NCBI RefSeq assembly: GCF_000717745.1
Contig: NZ_JOBH01000013.1
Coordinates: 124,001 to 188,000, forward strand
Origin: Streptomyces violens
GTDB lineage: Bacteria > Actinomycetota > Actinomycetes > Streptomycetales > Streptomycetaceae
DNA length: 64,000 bases
Direction of reading: 5' to 3'
Below the pieces are notes generated by a model that was not told the DNA's origin, did not search any database, and saw only the letters and a program-made list of their open reading frames with translations. The translations under genes and the position numbers were made by a program. Below, piece after piece: positions 36,776-49,118 of this stretch (position 1 is its first letter; every line of letters starts with the position of its first letter).

Positions 36776-38443
36776 TCAGCCCTTCTCGGCGGGCGCGGCC
36801 TCCCCCTCGCCCCGCGCGTCCGCGTGGACGGGGAAGCGGCGCGGAGCGAAGAGCAGCGCCGCCAGGGCGAGCAGCCCGGCGACGGCGGCGCCGTAGTAGA
36901 CGTGCTCGACCGTGGTGTCCACGGCGCGCCGCAGGTAGTCGGTGGCCTGCTCGGTGAGCGTGCCGGCGTGTTCCAGCGCGCGGGAGACGGCGTCCAGGTC
37001 GCCCGGCAGTCCGGCGCGGATGCCGGCGGGCGCGTCGGCCAGCCGCCCGGCCAGGGTGGCGTTGGCGACGGCCCCGAAGAGCGCGGCTCCGACGGACTGG
37101 CCGACCTGGCGGCAGAAGAGGATCGAGGCGGTGGCGGTGCCCCGTTCGGCGTATCCGACGGAGGACTGCACCCCGATGATCAGCGGCAGCTGGAACAGCC
37201 CGAGGGCGGCGCCCAGCGCGAGCATCAGCAGCGCCGGCTGCCACGCCGCACCTGGATAGGGCAGCTGCGGGAAGGCCAGCAGCACCAGCGTGGCGGCGCC
37301 GATGCCGAGGAGCGCGCAGGTGCGGATGCCGAAGCGGTTGTAGACGTGGCTGCTGAGCGCGGCCGCCACCGGCCAGCTCATGGTCATGGTGGACAGCACG
37401 AAGCCGGCCGCGATCGGGCCGAGGCCCAGCACGGCCTGGGCGTACGTGGGCAGGAAGACGGTCGGGGCGACCATCAGCAGCCCGAGGGCGCCGAGCGCGA
37501 GGTTGACCGTGGAGATGGTGCGGCGGCGCCAGACCCAGCCGGGGATGATCGGTTCGGCGGCGCGGCGTTCGATCAGTACGGTGGCGGCCGCGCACAGGGC
37601 GCTGCCGCCCAGAAGGAGCAGCGAGGGTGTGGACAACCAGGGCCAGGCGACGCCGCCCTGGACGAGCGCGGTCAGCAGCAGTCCGCCGCAGGCGAAGATG
37701 GCGAGCGCGCCGGGCCAGTCGATGACCGGACGCGTGGCACGGGAGCGGCGCGCGGGGTCCTTGCCCTTGTAGCCCCTCTTGTCCTCGAAGAAGTGGCGCA
37801 GGACGAGCCAGAGGGCGAGCGCGCCGACCGGCAGGTTGACGAGGAAGATCCAGCGCCAGTCCGCGTACGCCGCGAGCAGGCCGCCGAGCGCGGGCCCGGC
37901 CACGGAGGAGGTGGCCCAGACGGTGGAGAGCTTCGCCTGTATGCGCGGCCGCTCCTTCATGGGGTACAGGTCGGCGGCGATGGTCTGCACGGTGCCCTGG
38001 AGGGCGCCGCCGCCGAGGCCCTGCAGGACGCGGAAGGCGATCAGTGAGGCCATGTTCCAGGCGCCCGCGCACAGCAGCGAGCCGACGAGGAAGATCACGA
38101 TGCCGGCGACGAGGACGGGCTTGCGGCCGAAGGTGTCGGAGAGCTTGCCGTAGACGGGCAGGGTGACGGTGACGGCCAGCAGGTAGCCGGAGAAGAGCCA
38201 GGAGAAGACCGAGAAGCCGCCGAGGTCGCCGACGATCTGCGGGACGGCGGTGGCGATGATCGTGGAGTCCAGGGCGGCCAGCGCCATGCCGAGCATGAGA
38301 GCCGCGACGACGGGACCGCGGCGGGTGGCGGGGGACGCGGCGCGTGTCTCCGGCTGCTCCGCTACCGCGCTCCCGGTCGGCTCCGTCTCCGGTACCGCGC
38401 CCGCCGTCCGCTCCGGTTCCGTCCGTCCGCCGGTGCCGCCCAC
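36776..38443 (-). CDS. MFS multidrug exporter, DHA2 (EmrB/QacA) type
   Basis: 555 residues from GTG at 38443, chosen because GGAGGGGGC lies just before it. About 14 membrane helices; motif C-like GPALGGLLA, motif A YGKLSDTFGRKPV and the DHA2 start ALDSTIIATAVPQI. Exports drugs or metabolites by proton antiport. It ends 10 bp from the coiled-coil gene (convergent) and is divergent from mfd. No regulator is adjacent. Substrate unknown. Confidence 0.9.
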   Translation of the reverse strand: MGGTGGRTEPERTAGAVPETEPTGSAVAEQPETRAASPATRRGPVVAALMLGMALAALDSTIIATAVPQIVGDLGGFSVFSWLFSGYLLAVTVTLPVYGKLSDTFGRKPVLVAGIVIFLVGSLLCAGAWNMASLIAFRVLQGLGGGALQGTVQTIAADLYPMKERPRIQAKLSTVWATSSVAGPALGGLLAAYADWRWIFLVNLPVGALALWLVLRHFFEDKRGYKGKDPARRSRATRPVIDWPGALAIFACGGLLLTALVQGGVAWPWLSTPSLLLLGGSALCAAATVLIERRAAEPIIPGWVWRRRTISTVNLALGALGLLMVAPTVFLPTYAQAVLGLGPIAAGFVLSTMTMSWPVAAALSSHVYNRFGIRTCALLGIGAATLVLLAFPQLPYPGAAWQPALLMLALGAALGLFQLPLIIGVQSSVGYAERGTATASILFCRQVGQSVGAALFGAVANATLAGRLADAPAGIRAGLPGDLDAVSRALEHAGTLTEQATDYLRRAVDTTVEHVYYGAAVAGLLALAALLFAPRRFPVHADARGEGEAAPAEKG

Positions 38444-38774
38444 CGTGCCCCCTCCGCCGTATCCGTGTACCAGACACCATTCCACGCGCAGCCGGGATGC
38501 GGTACGGGGCTTCTCGCCCGTCGAGACGGTGCGGCGCCGTCGTGGCCGAGCGCGCGTTTCCCGCGCCCCTGAGGGCGCGCCTCAGGGGCGCGGAGAACTG
38601 CGCGACCTGCCACGGCGGCGGTGCGCCGGTACCGCGCTCCCGAACCGCCCCGATGGCCTCATCCGCACCGCGGCCGGGCGTACGCTGGGGGATCTGGCCC
38701 GCCCGCGGTGCCGGCCGTCGAGCCGCCGCAGGGCCGCACCGCGTTGTCCGACTCCCTGGGACGGAAGCCTTTTC
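38444..38774. other. 331-bp divergent region between the MFS gene and mfd
   Basis: Contains the large head-to-head repeat at 38534-38620 and the presumptive promoters of both genes. The mfd ATG is preceded by GGAAG. Apart from the repeat I see no gene or RNA. Confidence 0.55.
38534..38620. repeat. Long inverted pair of the dispersed GC-rich repeat
   Basis: Left arm 38534-38573 ends CCCGCGCCCCTGAG and right arm 38581-38620 begins CTCAGGGGCGCGG; the arms are about 40 nt with a few mismatches and only a 7-nt loop. It can fold into a very stable cruciform or RNA hairpin. Same family as 256-302 and 14938-15114. Confidence 0.75.
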
Positions 38775-42311
<3,537 letters not shown>

Positions 42312-42335
42312 CGGGCCGCGGGGGCCGGCCTTTGG

Positions 42336-43802
42336 CTAGTCCTTCGTGGCGCGCTTGAGGAGCGTGAGGCCGCCGGCCTCGCCGTCCGGTACGTACACCG
42401 CGCCGGGATGGCGGTGGCCGGCGTCCACGAGGGCCTGCGGGGTGGTCCGGCCGTCGCGGAGCTGGACGGCGATGTAGTCCGGGGCGATGCCGCGGGTGTC
42501 GCCTATCCAGTACACCGTCGTACGGCCGGTGAGCCGGCTGATGGGCCGGACGTCGGCCTCGACGGTGGCGCCGTCGGGGACCCTGTTCAGCAGCGCCTCG
42601 GCCTGGGGGACGGTAGCCGGCGTGCGGTAGGTGGCCGCTTCGGTGAGCCGCGCCAGCGGGAGCGTGGTGGTCAGCGCGAGCGCCGCGGCGAGCACCGCAG
42701 CCGGGATGTGCGTCGCGTAACTGCGCAGCCAGGGCCGGCCGCTCGTACGGAACCGGGGCACCGCGTCGACCAGCGCGAGGAAGACCACCGGCATCAGGAC
42801 GGCGCTGTAGTGCCAGTCGGTGCCCCAGTAGTGGTCGTCGTGCGAGACGAAGCGCCAGCCGACGGTCGGCACCGCGGCGAGCAGCAGCGGTGAGCGCAGG
42901 GCCAGCAGCCCGGTGGTGGGCAGCAGGATCCACAGCAGCGTACGGAAGGCCGTGTCCACGGGGATGAGCGGCGCCGCGCCGCCGTCACCGCTGAGCTTGG
43001 TCCAGTAGTCGTACGAGCCGGCGCCGTTGAAGGCAGGGATGATCACGGCGAGGGTGAGGGCGGTGGCGGCGAGGCCGAGGAGGACCAGCGTCACGGCCGC
43101 GGGCACCGCGCGCCGGGCCCGGATCAGGATGATCACGCCGATGGCCGCCGCGGTCACCCCCAGGTCCTCCTTGACCAGGACCAGCGGGGCCGCCCAGCAC
43201 ACCGCGGCGGTCCAGCGCCTGCCGATCACCGCCTCCAGCGAGAAGGCGATCATCGGCAGCGCGAACGCGATCTCGTGGAAGTCGAAGTCGACCGCGCGCT
43301 GCAGCCCCCAGGACAGCCCGTACGCCACGCCGACGGCGAGCCCGGCGCGGCGGCCGAGCAGCCGGGCCGCGCACCGGGCGACGGGCACGGCGGACAGCGC
43401 GAAGAGCGCGGCCTGCGCGACGAGCAGGGTCACCGGGGAGGGCAGCAGCCGGTAGAGCGGGGCGAGCAGGGCGAGTACCGGACTGAAGTGGTCGCCGAGG
43501 ATGTTCGCGCCGGGCCCCTTGAGGTCGGCGACGGGGGCCTGAAGATGCGCGTAGGACCGGACGACCTGCTCGAATATCCCGAGGTCCCAGGAGATCGTGC
43601 CCATGGTGCGGTACCGCTGCACGGACACCGTGGCGAACAGGGCGAAGAGGACGGCGGCCGTCCAGTACGGATCCAGGCGCGGGGATCGCAACGCGGCGGC
43701 CCGGGCCCGAAGGCGGCCCGGCCCGTGTCCGGTACGGGTCTCGGCCGCGACCGGGGTCCGTGCGCCGGCCTCGCCCGTCGCGATTGCTGCGGCCGTGTCC
43801 AT
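42336..43802 (-). CDS. DUF2079 polytopic membrane protein
   Basis: 488 residues, about 11-12 membrane helices. DUF2079 features: RYRTMGTISWDLGIFEQVVRSYAH, LGDHFSPVLALLAPLYRLLPSP (near 100-122), DFDFHEIAFALP and WRFVSHDDHYWGTDWHYSA. The Asp-rich first loop resembles GT-C glycosyltransferases, so it may use polyprenyl-linked sugars; this is inference. Start MDTAAAIATGEAG is preceded by AAGGATCC. Convergent with mfd. Confidence 0.87.
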   Translation of the reverse strand: MDTAAAIATGEAGARTPVAAETRTGHGPGRLRARAAALRSPRLDPYWTAAVLFALFATVSVQRYRTMGTISWDLGIFEQVVRSYAHLQAPVADLKGPGANILGDHFSPVLALLAPLYRLLPSPVTLLVAQAALFALSAVPVARCAARLLGRRAGLAVGVAYGLSWGLQRAVDFDFHEIAFALPMIAFSLEAVIGRRWTAAVCWAAPLVLVKEDLGVTAAAIGVIILIRARRAVPAAVTLVLLGLAATALTLAVIIPAFNGAGSYDYWTKLSGDGGAAPLIPVDTAFRTLLWILLPTTGLLALRSPLLLAAVPTVGWRFVSHDDHYWGTDWHYSAVLMPVVFLALVDAVPRFRTSGRPWLRSYATHIPAAVLAAALALTTTLPLARLTEAATYRTPATVPQAEALLNRVPDGATVEADVRPISRLTGRTTVYWIGDTRGIAPDYIAVQLRDGRTTPQALVDAGHRHPGAVYVPDGEAGGLTLLKRATKD

Positions 43803-44024
43803 GCGGATCCTTACTCTTCCTCGCTCGTCTGGCCCTGTACTTGTACGTGCTCTCTGCCGTCCCAGCTCCCGAAAAGGTACTCGAAACCACCGAATCGGAC
43901 GGCCCGTCATACAAGGTGGCCGACGAGACGTACGGTCACCAAGGGGCGGACACCCGCCCTGGCCGGTCGCGGTGGCCGGCCGCCGGCCCCGGCCCTCATG
44001 CCGAACCGAGGGCCGCCGTGACAC

Positions 44025-44065
44025 AACCGAAGATCGCCGTGCCCCACGGCCTGCAACCGAAGATT
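44025..44065. repeat. Short direct repeat before HNH lipoprotein gene
   Basis: CAACCGAAGAT at 44025-44035 and 44055-44065, exactly 30 bp apart. The second copy covers the ribosome-binding region of the gene starting at 44068. Could be operator or chance. Confidence 0.4.
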
Positions 44066-44067
44066 GG

Positions 44068-44832
44068 ATGTCCCCCTTGATACGGTCCGCGCTTCCCGTA
44101 CGCCGTGCCGCGCTCTCCGCGACGGCCCTGGCCGCCACCCTCGCCCTGGCCGGCTGCAACCCGTCCGGCGGCAGCACTCAAGGAGACGGAAAGCGGAGCC
44201 CGGACGTTCCCACGGCGACGGGTGAACCGGGCAGTGCGCTGGCGGCGCTCGGCTCGCTCACGGTCAAGGGCCGGGCCCCGAAGACCGGATACGAGCGGGA
44301 CCGCTTCGGCACCGCCTGGGCCGACACCGACAGCAACGGCTGCCCGACCCGCGAGGACATCCTCAAGCGCGACCTGACGCAGGTGCAGTACCAGGACGGA
44401 CACTGCAAGGTGTCCAAGGGCGAACTGGCGAAGGACCCCTACACCGGGCAGCGGGTGATCTTCCGCCGCGGCAGCAGCCTGGTGGACATCGACCACGTCG
44501 TGGCCCTGTCGGACGCCTGGCAGAAGGGCGCCCAGCAGTGGCCGGCCGGCAAGCGGATCGCGCTGGCCAATGATCCGCTGAACCTCATCGCGGTCGGCGC
44601 CTCCGCCAATCGCCAGAAGAGCGACGGCGACGCGGCCACCTGGCTGCCGGCCAACAAGGGCTACCGCTGCGACTACGTCGCCCAGCAGGTCGCGGTGAAG
44701 AAGAAGTACGGCCTGTGGGTGACGCGCGCGGAGAAGGCGGCGATGGGGAAGGTGCTGAACACCTGCCCGGCCGAGCAGCTCCCCGCAGGCGGCAACCCCA
44801 CCGAGGCCCCACCCCGCTTCCACGCGAACTAG
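44068..44832 (+). CDS. Secreted HNH-family nuclease-like lipoprotein (DUF1524-like)
   Basis: 254 residues. Lipoprotein signal with lipobox LALAGC (Cys30), so it is anchored outside the membrane. The mature part has YERDRFGTAWADTDSNGCPTREDIL, DIDHVVALSDAWQKGA, ANDPLNLIAV and NRQKSDGDAATWLP, the HNH pattern (D-H, N, and a distal N/K) of secreted Streptomyces endonucleases. Probable extracellular nuclease for nutrient DNA or competitor DNA. Four Cys suggest disulfides. Start ATG 44068; TTG 44077 is an alternative. Confidence 0.9.
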   Translation: MSPLIRSALPVRRAALSATALAATLALAGCNPSGGSTQGDGKRSPDVPTATGEPGSALAALGSLTVKGRAPKTGYERDRFGTAWADTDSNGCPTREDILKRDLTQVQYQDGHCKVSKGELAKDPYTGQRVIFRRGSSLVDIDHVVALSDAWQKGAQQWPAGKRIALANDPLNLIAVGASANRQKSDGDAATWLPANKGYRCDYVAQQVAVKKKYGLWVTRAEKAAMGKVLNTCPAEQLPAGGNPTEAPPRFHAN

Positions 44833-44894
44833 CCGACCGAGGCCCCGCCCCGGTCCCGCGCCGGCCGACAGGCCGGGCGGTGCGGGAGACGGCG

Positions 44895-44933
44895 GCCGTG
44901 CCCGTCAGCCTGTGACGGCTGATCGGGCACGGC
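44895..44933 (+). terminator. Strong hairpin after the HNH lipoprotein gene
   Basis: GCCGTGCCCGTCAGCC (44895-44910) pairs with GGCTGATCGGGCACGGC (44917-44933) with one bulged T and a 6-nt loop. Confidence 0.75.
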
Positions 44934-44939
44934 GCCGGT

Positions 44940-44981
44940 GGTCAGAGCCTGTGTCATCGCCTGGTCAGAGCGTGTGTCATC
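44940..44981. repeat. Tandem direct repeat, 23-bp period
   Basis: GGTCAGAGCCTGTGTCATC (44940-44958) and GGTCAGAGCGTGTGTCATC (44963-44981), one mismatch, in the gap between convergent genes. GATGCAGGCTCT right after is a partial inverse copy. It may be a remnant of a mobile or terminator element. Confidence 0.6.
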
Positions 44982-45008
44982 ACCCTGATGCAGGCTCTCA
45001 GGGGCAGG

Positions 45009-45833
45009 TCACAGACCCAGGTCCCACTGGGACGCCTCGTGCTCCAGGCCCGGCGTCACCTCGATGTCGAGGTTCTTCGCCCCCGCCGGCGCGTCGAAGG
45101 CGAACTCCACGCTCGCGCTCTTGCCCGGCAGGATCTTGCCGTTGAAGCCCTCGCCGACCGTGCCGTCGAATATCTGCTCCGCGGCCTTGCCGTCCTTGCC
45201 GGCGCGCGCCTCGACCAGGGTCAGGGCGCTGTCGAACTTCTCCTTGCCCTTGTTCTCCAGATGCACCGTGATCTTGTAAGCCTGCTGGCCCTCCTTGTGG
45301 CCGACGGCGAACTCCCCGACGGTGTACGCCGTCGCCTTGGACACCGTGACGCTCAGGCCCGTGTCGTACTCGGCGGTGTCGCCTGCGTGCAGCGCCTCGC
45401 CCTCGGCGTCCTTCGCGCCGCCGCTCGTGCCGGCCGCGTCCTCGCCCTCCGAACCGCCGCTCTTGGGCTGCGCCGTGGAGGTCTCCAGCGACTTGTTGAT
45501 CTCGTCGACCGTGTCCTTGACCGCGGTGAAGGTGATGACCGCACCGACCACCGACAGGATCAGCGCGGCGACGCCCAGCAGCACGCCCGCCAGCGCGACC
45601 CCCTTATTGGTGGCCTGACCGCGCTTGGCGCGGCCCCGGCCGACCAGGCCGAAGATCAGGGCCAGCAGACCGAGCGTGCCGGCGAACCAGAACATGAGCG
45701 GTATCAGGCCGGACAGGGCGCCGATCACGCCGAGCACGAGGGCCGCGATGCCCAGGCCGTTGCGCGCGGCCTGCGGTGCCGGAGCGCCCATCGGAACCGG
45801 GGCGCCGGGCGGGAACTGCATCTGCTGGGACAT
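45009..45833 (-). CDS. Membrane protein with DUF4190-like helices and DUF4352-like extracellular domain
   Basis: 274 residues from MSQQMQFPPGAPV, preceded by AAGGGACCC. Two membrane helices (about 24-65 and 77-103) with the DUF4190 feel (NGLGIAALVLGVIGALSG), an acidic Ser/Gly linker, then a beta-sandwich domain of the DUF4352/telokin type (YKITVHLENKGKEKFDSALTL, VTPGLEH). Anchored with the sandwich domain outside. Function unknown; divergent from the methylase-like gene. Confidence 0.83.
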   Translation of the reverse strand: MSQQMQFPPGAPVPMGAPAPQAARNGLGIAALVLGVIGALSGLIPLMFWFAGTLGLLALIFGLVGRGRAKRGQATNKGVALAGVLLGVAALILSVVGAVITFTAVKDTVDEINKSLETSTAQPKSGGSEGEDAAGTSGGAKDAEGEALHAGDTAEYDTGLSVTVSKATAYTVGEFAVGHKEGQQAYKITVHLENKGKEKFDSALTLVEARAGKDGKAAEQIFDGTVGEGFNGKILPGKSASVEFAFDAPAGAKNLDIEVTPGLEHEASQWDLGL

Positions 45834-45962
45834 GGCTGTGGGTCCCTTCCGGGAGTCTCGATCGGTTCTGACGAATCGACCTGAAGAAAGAGAGAGGAGA
45901 AGAACGAGAAGAAAGTTGAGAAAGGTGGAGCTGGTGTCGCGATGACTCAATAACAGCAGAGG

Positions 45963-46014
45963 CTGTGAACCGAGTCAACACGGTTCACAGGAAAGAGTTA
46001 ATTCACGGCGTGAA
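45963..46014. promoter_or_regulatory. Two adjacent palindromes in a divergent promoter
   Basis: CTGTGAACCG (45963-45972) and CGGTTCACAG (45981-45990) form a perfect 10-bp inverted repeat with an 8-bp spacer. TTCAC-GGC-GTGAA follows at 46002-46014. Both share the GTGAA/TTCAC half site and stand between the divergent membrane-protein and methylase-like genes, 80-130 bp before the latter. Likely a regulator's operator; the HTH of the methylase-like protein is one candidate. Confidence 0.55.
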
Positions 46015-46096
46015 GGGGTTTGGGGCCGTGTCGTGGGTATGCTCGCTGACACAGGCGACACAGACGCGACGGAGCGATCGGACGGGAGCCAGTCAG

Positions 46097-48319
46097 GTGC
46101 CGGAGAACGCAACACCGGAGACCCCAGCGCAGACCGCGGTGGAAGCCGCGGTCGCGGCGGAGGTGACCGCTGCGGGTATCGCGCGTCTGGCCGGCGTGGG
46201 CCGGGCCGCGGTCAGCAACTGGCGCCGCCGGCACGCCGACTTCCCCAGGCCCATCGGAGGCACGGAGGCCAGCCCCGCCTTCGCGCTGACCGCCGTCGAG
46301 CAGTGGCTGCGCGATCAGGGCAAGCTCGCCGAGGTACCGCTGCGCGAGCGGGTGTGGCAGCAGGTCGCGGGCCACCCGGCCGGCGCCGCCACGGCCCTGC
46401 GGCATGTCGGAGCCGTCCTCCTCCTCGTCCGTGACCGCCCCGCCGTCTGGCGCGGACTCGCCCGCGCCGCGGACGATGCCGAGCTGACCGGTCTGCTGCC
46501 GCCCGCGCTCGACGCCGTCCTCGCCGCCCGGCTCGGCCCCGCCCACCCCGTCACGGGCCTCACCCGCGAGACCCTCGCCCCGTCCAGCGCCCTTGTCCGG
46601 GCGGCCGCCGAGCTCGCCGAGGACGCGGAAGGCGCTCCGTATGCGTACGAGTTCCTGCTCGGCCGCCATCTGGACGCCAACCCCCGGCAGTACACCCTCA
46701 CCCCGCCCGGCCTCGCCGCCCTCATGGCCGAGCTCGCCGGCCCCGCCGCCACCGTCCTGGACCCCGCCGCCGGCACCGGCACCCTGCTGTACCCAGCGCA
46801 GGAGCCGGCCCCCGCGCAAGCGCCGAACGCCAAGGACGAACCCAGGGGAGCGGGGAACGCCAAGGAAAGGGGCAAGGGGACAGAAGAAGGGGACGGGCCG
46901 GATCCTCAGGCGCGGCCGGGGCCCGCCGAGCTCTACGGGCAGGAGGCCGACGCCGATCTCGCCGCGCTCACCGCCCTGCGTCTGGCCCTGCGTTCGCCGG
47001 AGACCCAGGTCCGGATCCAGGCCGCCGACACCCTGCGCGACGACGCCTTCCCCGACCTCGCGGTCGACGCCGTCCTCACCCATCCGCCCTTCAATGAGCG
47101 CAACTGGGGCCACGACACCCTGGCCTACGACCCCCGCTGGGAGTACGGCTTCCCGGCCCGTACGGAATCGGAGCTGGCCTGGGTCCAGCACGCGCTGGCC
47201 CGGCTCAAGACCGGCGGTACGGCCGTCCTGCTCATGCCGCCCGCCGCCGCCTCGCGCCGCTCCGGCCGCCGGATCCGTGCCGACCTGCTGCGCCGCGGCG
47301 CGCTGCGGGCCGTCATCGCGCTGCCCGCCGGCGCCGCCCCGCCGTACGGCATCCCGCTGCACCTGTGGGTGCTGCACCGGCCGGGCAGCGCCCCGCCGCC
47401 CGCCCCGCACCTGCTGGTCGTCGACACCGCCGAACTGGCCCCGGGCGGCCGGGACAAGCTCGACTGGCAGACCGTACGCGCCACGGTCCTGGATGCCTGG
47501 CGGGCCTTCGACCACGAGGGCGGCATCGAGGAGCGGCCGGGCGTGCGGCGCTCGCTGGCCGCCATCGATCTGCTGGACGACGACGTCGACCTCGCCCCGG
47601 CCCGGCACCTCCCGCCGCCCGCGGCGGGAGGCGGACCCGCCGAACTGGCCCGCGCCCACGAGGAGCTGACCGCCGCCCTCGCCCGCACCACCGATCTCGC
47701 GCCGGCGCCCGCGTCCGCCGGCCGGGCGGCGCCCGCCCGCTGGCCGCTGACCACCGTCGGCGAGCTGGCCCGGGGCGGCGCGCTGCTGCTGCGGGCCGGT
47801 GGGCCCGGTACGGCCGCGCTTGGTGAGGGACCCGTCCAGCTCACCGAGCACGACGTCATCGGCGGCACGCCGCCGTCCGGCACTCTCCCCGAACCGGCCA
47901 CCGGGGACGCCCCCGAAGAGCCCGTCCTGCTCCAAGCGGGCGATGTAGTGGTGCCGGTCCTTGGCGGTGGCGCCATCGCCCGGGTCGTCGATGCCGCCAC
48001 CGAGGGCGCGGCGCTCGGCCGGAACCTCTTCCTGCTGCGGCCGGACCCGTCCGCGCTGGACCCCTGGTTCCTCGCCGGATTCCTGCGCGGTACCGCCAAC
48101 AACCGCCAGGCCAGCAGCTACGCCTCCACCGCCACCCGGCTCGACGTCCGCCGCCTCCAACTGCCCCGGCTGCCCCCGGCCGAGCAGCGCGGATACGGCG
48201 AACGCTTCCGGGCGCTCGCCGCGTTCGAGGAAGCGCTGCGCGAATCGGCCCGACTGGGCGAGCGCTTGGCACAGGGCCTGTACGACGGACTGACGGACGG
48301 GTCCATATCGCCGGGGTGA
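46097..48319 (+). CDS. Solitary HTH / N6-adenine methylase-fold / HsdS-like fusion with altered motif IV
   Basis: 740 residues from GTG 46097. About 25-85: HTH (AGIARLAGVGRAAVSNWRRR). About 165-480: HsdM-like methylase with motif I VLDPAAGTGTLLY (from 220); motif IV reads His329-Pro-Pro-Phe332, where the catalytic Asn or Asp is expected (codon CAT, one base from AAT). A polar Lys/Glu/Gly-rich insert (about 240-275) breaks the domain after motif I. About 555-735: HsdS-like half with LLQAGDVVVPV, NLFLLRPDPSALDPWFLAGFL, TATRLDVRRLQLPRLPPAEQ and a closing helix. No HsdR or endonuclease gene nearby. It may bind specific DNA without methylating it. Confidence 0.82.
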   Translation: MPENATPETPAQTAVEAAVAAEVTAAGIARLAGVGRAAVSNWRRRHADFPRPIGGTEASPAFALTAVEQWLRDQGKLAEVPLRERVWQQVAGHPAGAATALRHVGAVLLLVRDRPAVWRGLARAADDAELTGLLPPALDAVLAARLGPAHPVTGLTRETLAPSSALVRAAAELAEDAEGAPYAYEFLLGRHLDANPRQYTLTPPGLAALMAELAGPAATVLDPAAGTGTLLYPAQEPAPAQAPNAKDEPRGAGNAKERGKGTEEGDGPDPQARPGPAELYGQEADADLAALTALRLALRSPETQVRIQAADTLRDDAFPDLAVDAVLTHPPFNERNWGHDTLAYDPRWEYGFPARTESELAWVQHALARLKTGGTAVLLMPPAAASRRSGRRIRADLLRRGALRAVIALPAGAAPPYGIPLHLWVLHRPGSAPPPAPHLLVVDTAELAPGGRDKLDWQTVRATVLDAWRAFDHEGGIEERPGVRRSLAAIDLLDDDVDLAPARHLPPPAAGGGPAELARAHEELTAALARTTDLAPAPASAGRAAPARWPLTTVGELARGGALLLRAGGPGTAALGEGPVQLTEHDVIGGTPPSGTLPEPATGDAPEEPVLLQAGDVVVPVLGGGAIARVVDAATEGAALGRNLFLLRPDPSALDPWFLAGFLRGTANNRQASSYASTATRLDVRRLQLPRLPPAEQRGYGERFRALAAFEEALRESARLGERLAQGLYDGLTDGSISPG

Positions 48320-48476
48320 TCCGGCGCGGGGGCCGGTGGGGTCGGCGCGGTCGGGGCGTGTTGTGGGGCTGTGACCGGACCGGGATGTGGACCCGTACAA
48401 CCCAGGCGGTGTTGTCAGTGTCGGTATATACGCTCGAAAAAAACCGCCACGACGGCCATACCGACCAGGAGCAGCA

Positions 48477-49118
48477 ATGCACGGCCCTGCCGCCCCGGCT
48501 CCGCCACCGCCCCGCCCCGCCAAGCCGGGCACGGTCGTGCTGCTGCGGGTGGTCTTCGTGGCGATCGCCGTGCTCAGCATCGGGATGCTCGCCTGGGTGA
48601 CGTTGCTGCGTGCCGCGCTGGTGCACCGGCGGCCGGTGGGCTGGTGGATCTTCGGAGTGGACGCGGCGCTGGCCATCCCGCTGCTGGCCGTGGTGGGTTC
48701 GGTGCCCGAGAACGACTGGCGCGGGGACGTGGCGATGGCCCTGATCCTGTTGCAGATGGCCGGGGCCGTCGCGTACTACCTCGTGGTCGACATCCGCGCC
48801 CGGGCACGTTCGCTCGCGGGGTACCCGGCCGACCACGGCCGGACCATCCAGCCGTACGGGGCCCCTGCGTATGGAGTCCCCGCGTACGGAGCCCCGGGGC
48901 CGTACGCCTCCACGCCGAACCCGTACGCCGCACTCGGCCCCGCCCCCACCCCCACCCCCGTCCCCGCACATCCGCAGCCGTCGCAGGCGCAACCGCGTCC
49001 GCAGCGCATCGATCAAGTACGAGCCGAGCTGGACGAGCTCAGCGACTACCTCCGCCGGGGCGGAAACGCCGGCGAGAGCGCTGGGGATGAGAGTCGGCGT
49101 AAGGAGGAAGGGCGGTGA
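48477..49118 (+). CDS. Pro/Tyr-rich two- to three-helix membrane protein in kinase operon
   Basis: 213 residues from MHGPAAPAP (RBS CCAGGAGC); an earlier ATG at 48387 is less likely. Membrane helices at about 20-43, 55-73 and 81-100, then a cytosolic tail with YGAPAYGVPAYGAPGPY repeats and a C-terminal helix DQVRAELDELSDYLRR. Stop overlaps the kinase start as GTGA, so expression is coupled. It may anchor or feed the soluble kinase downstream. No known family. Confidence 0.8.
   Translation: MHGPAAPAPPPPRPAKPGTVVLLRVVFVAIAVLSIGMLAWVTLLRAALVHRRPVGWWIFGVDAALAIPLLAVVGSVPENDWRGDVAMALILLQMAGAVAYYLVVDIRARARSLAGYPADHGRTIQPYGAPAYGVPAYGAPGPYASTPNPYAALGPAPTPTPVPAHPQPSQAQPRPQRIDQVRAELDELSDYLRRGGNAGESAGDESRRKEEGR

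Noticed and set aside
45963..45990. Rex operator
   Set aside because: Half sites TGTGAAC and GTTCACA match, but they are separated by 12 bp rather than close together, so Rex binding is unlikely.
45998..48676. Long antisense frame over the methylase-like gene
   Set aside because: Gly/Arg-rich with no domain; the plus-strand protein has clear HTH and methylase motifs.
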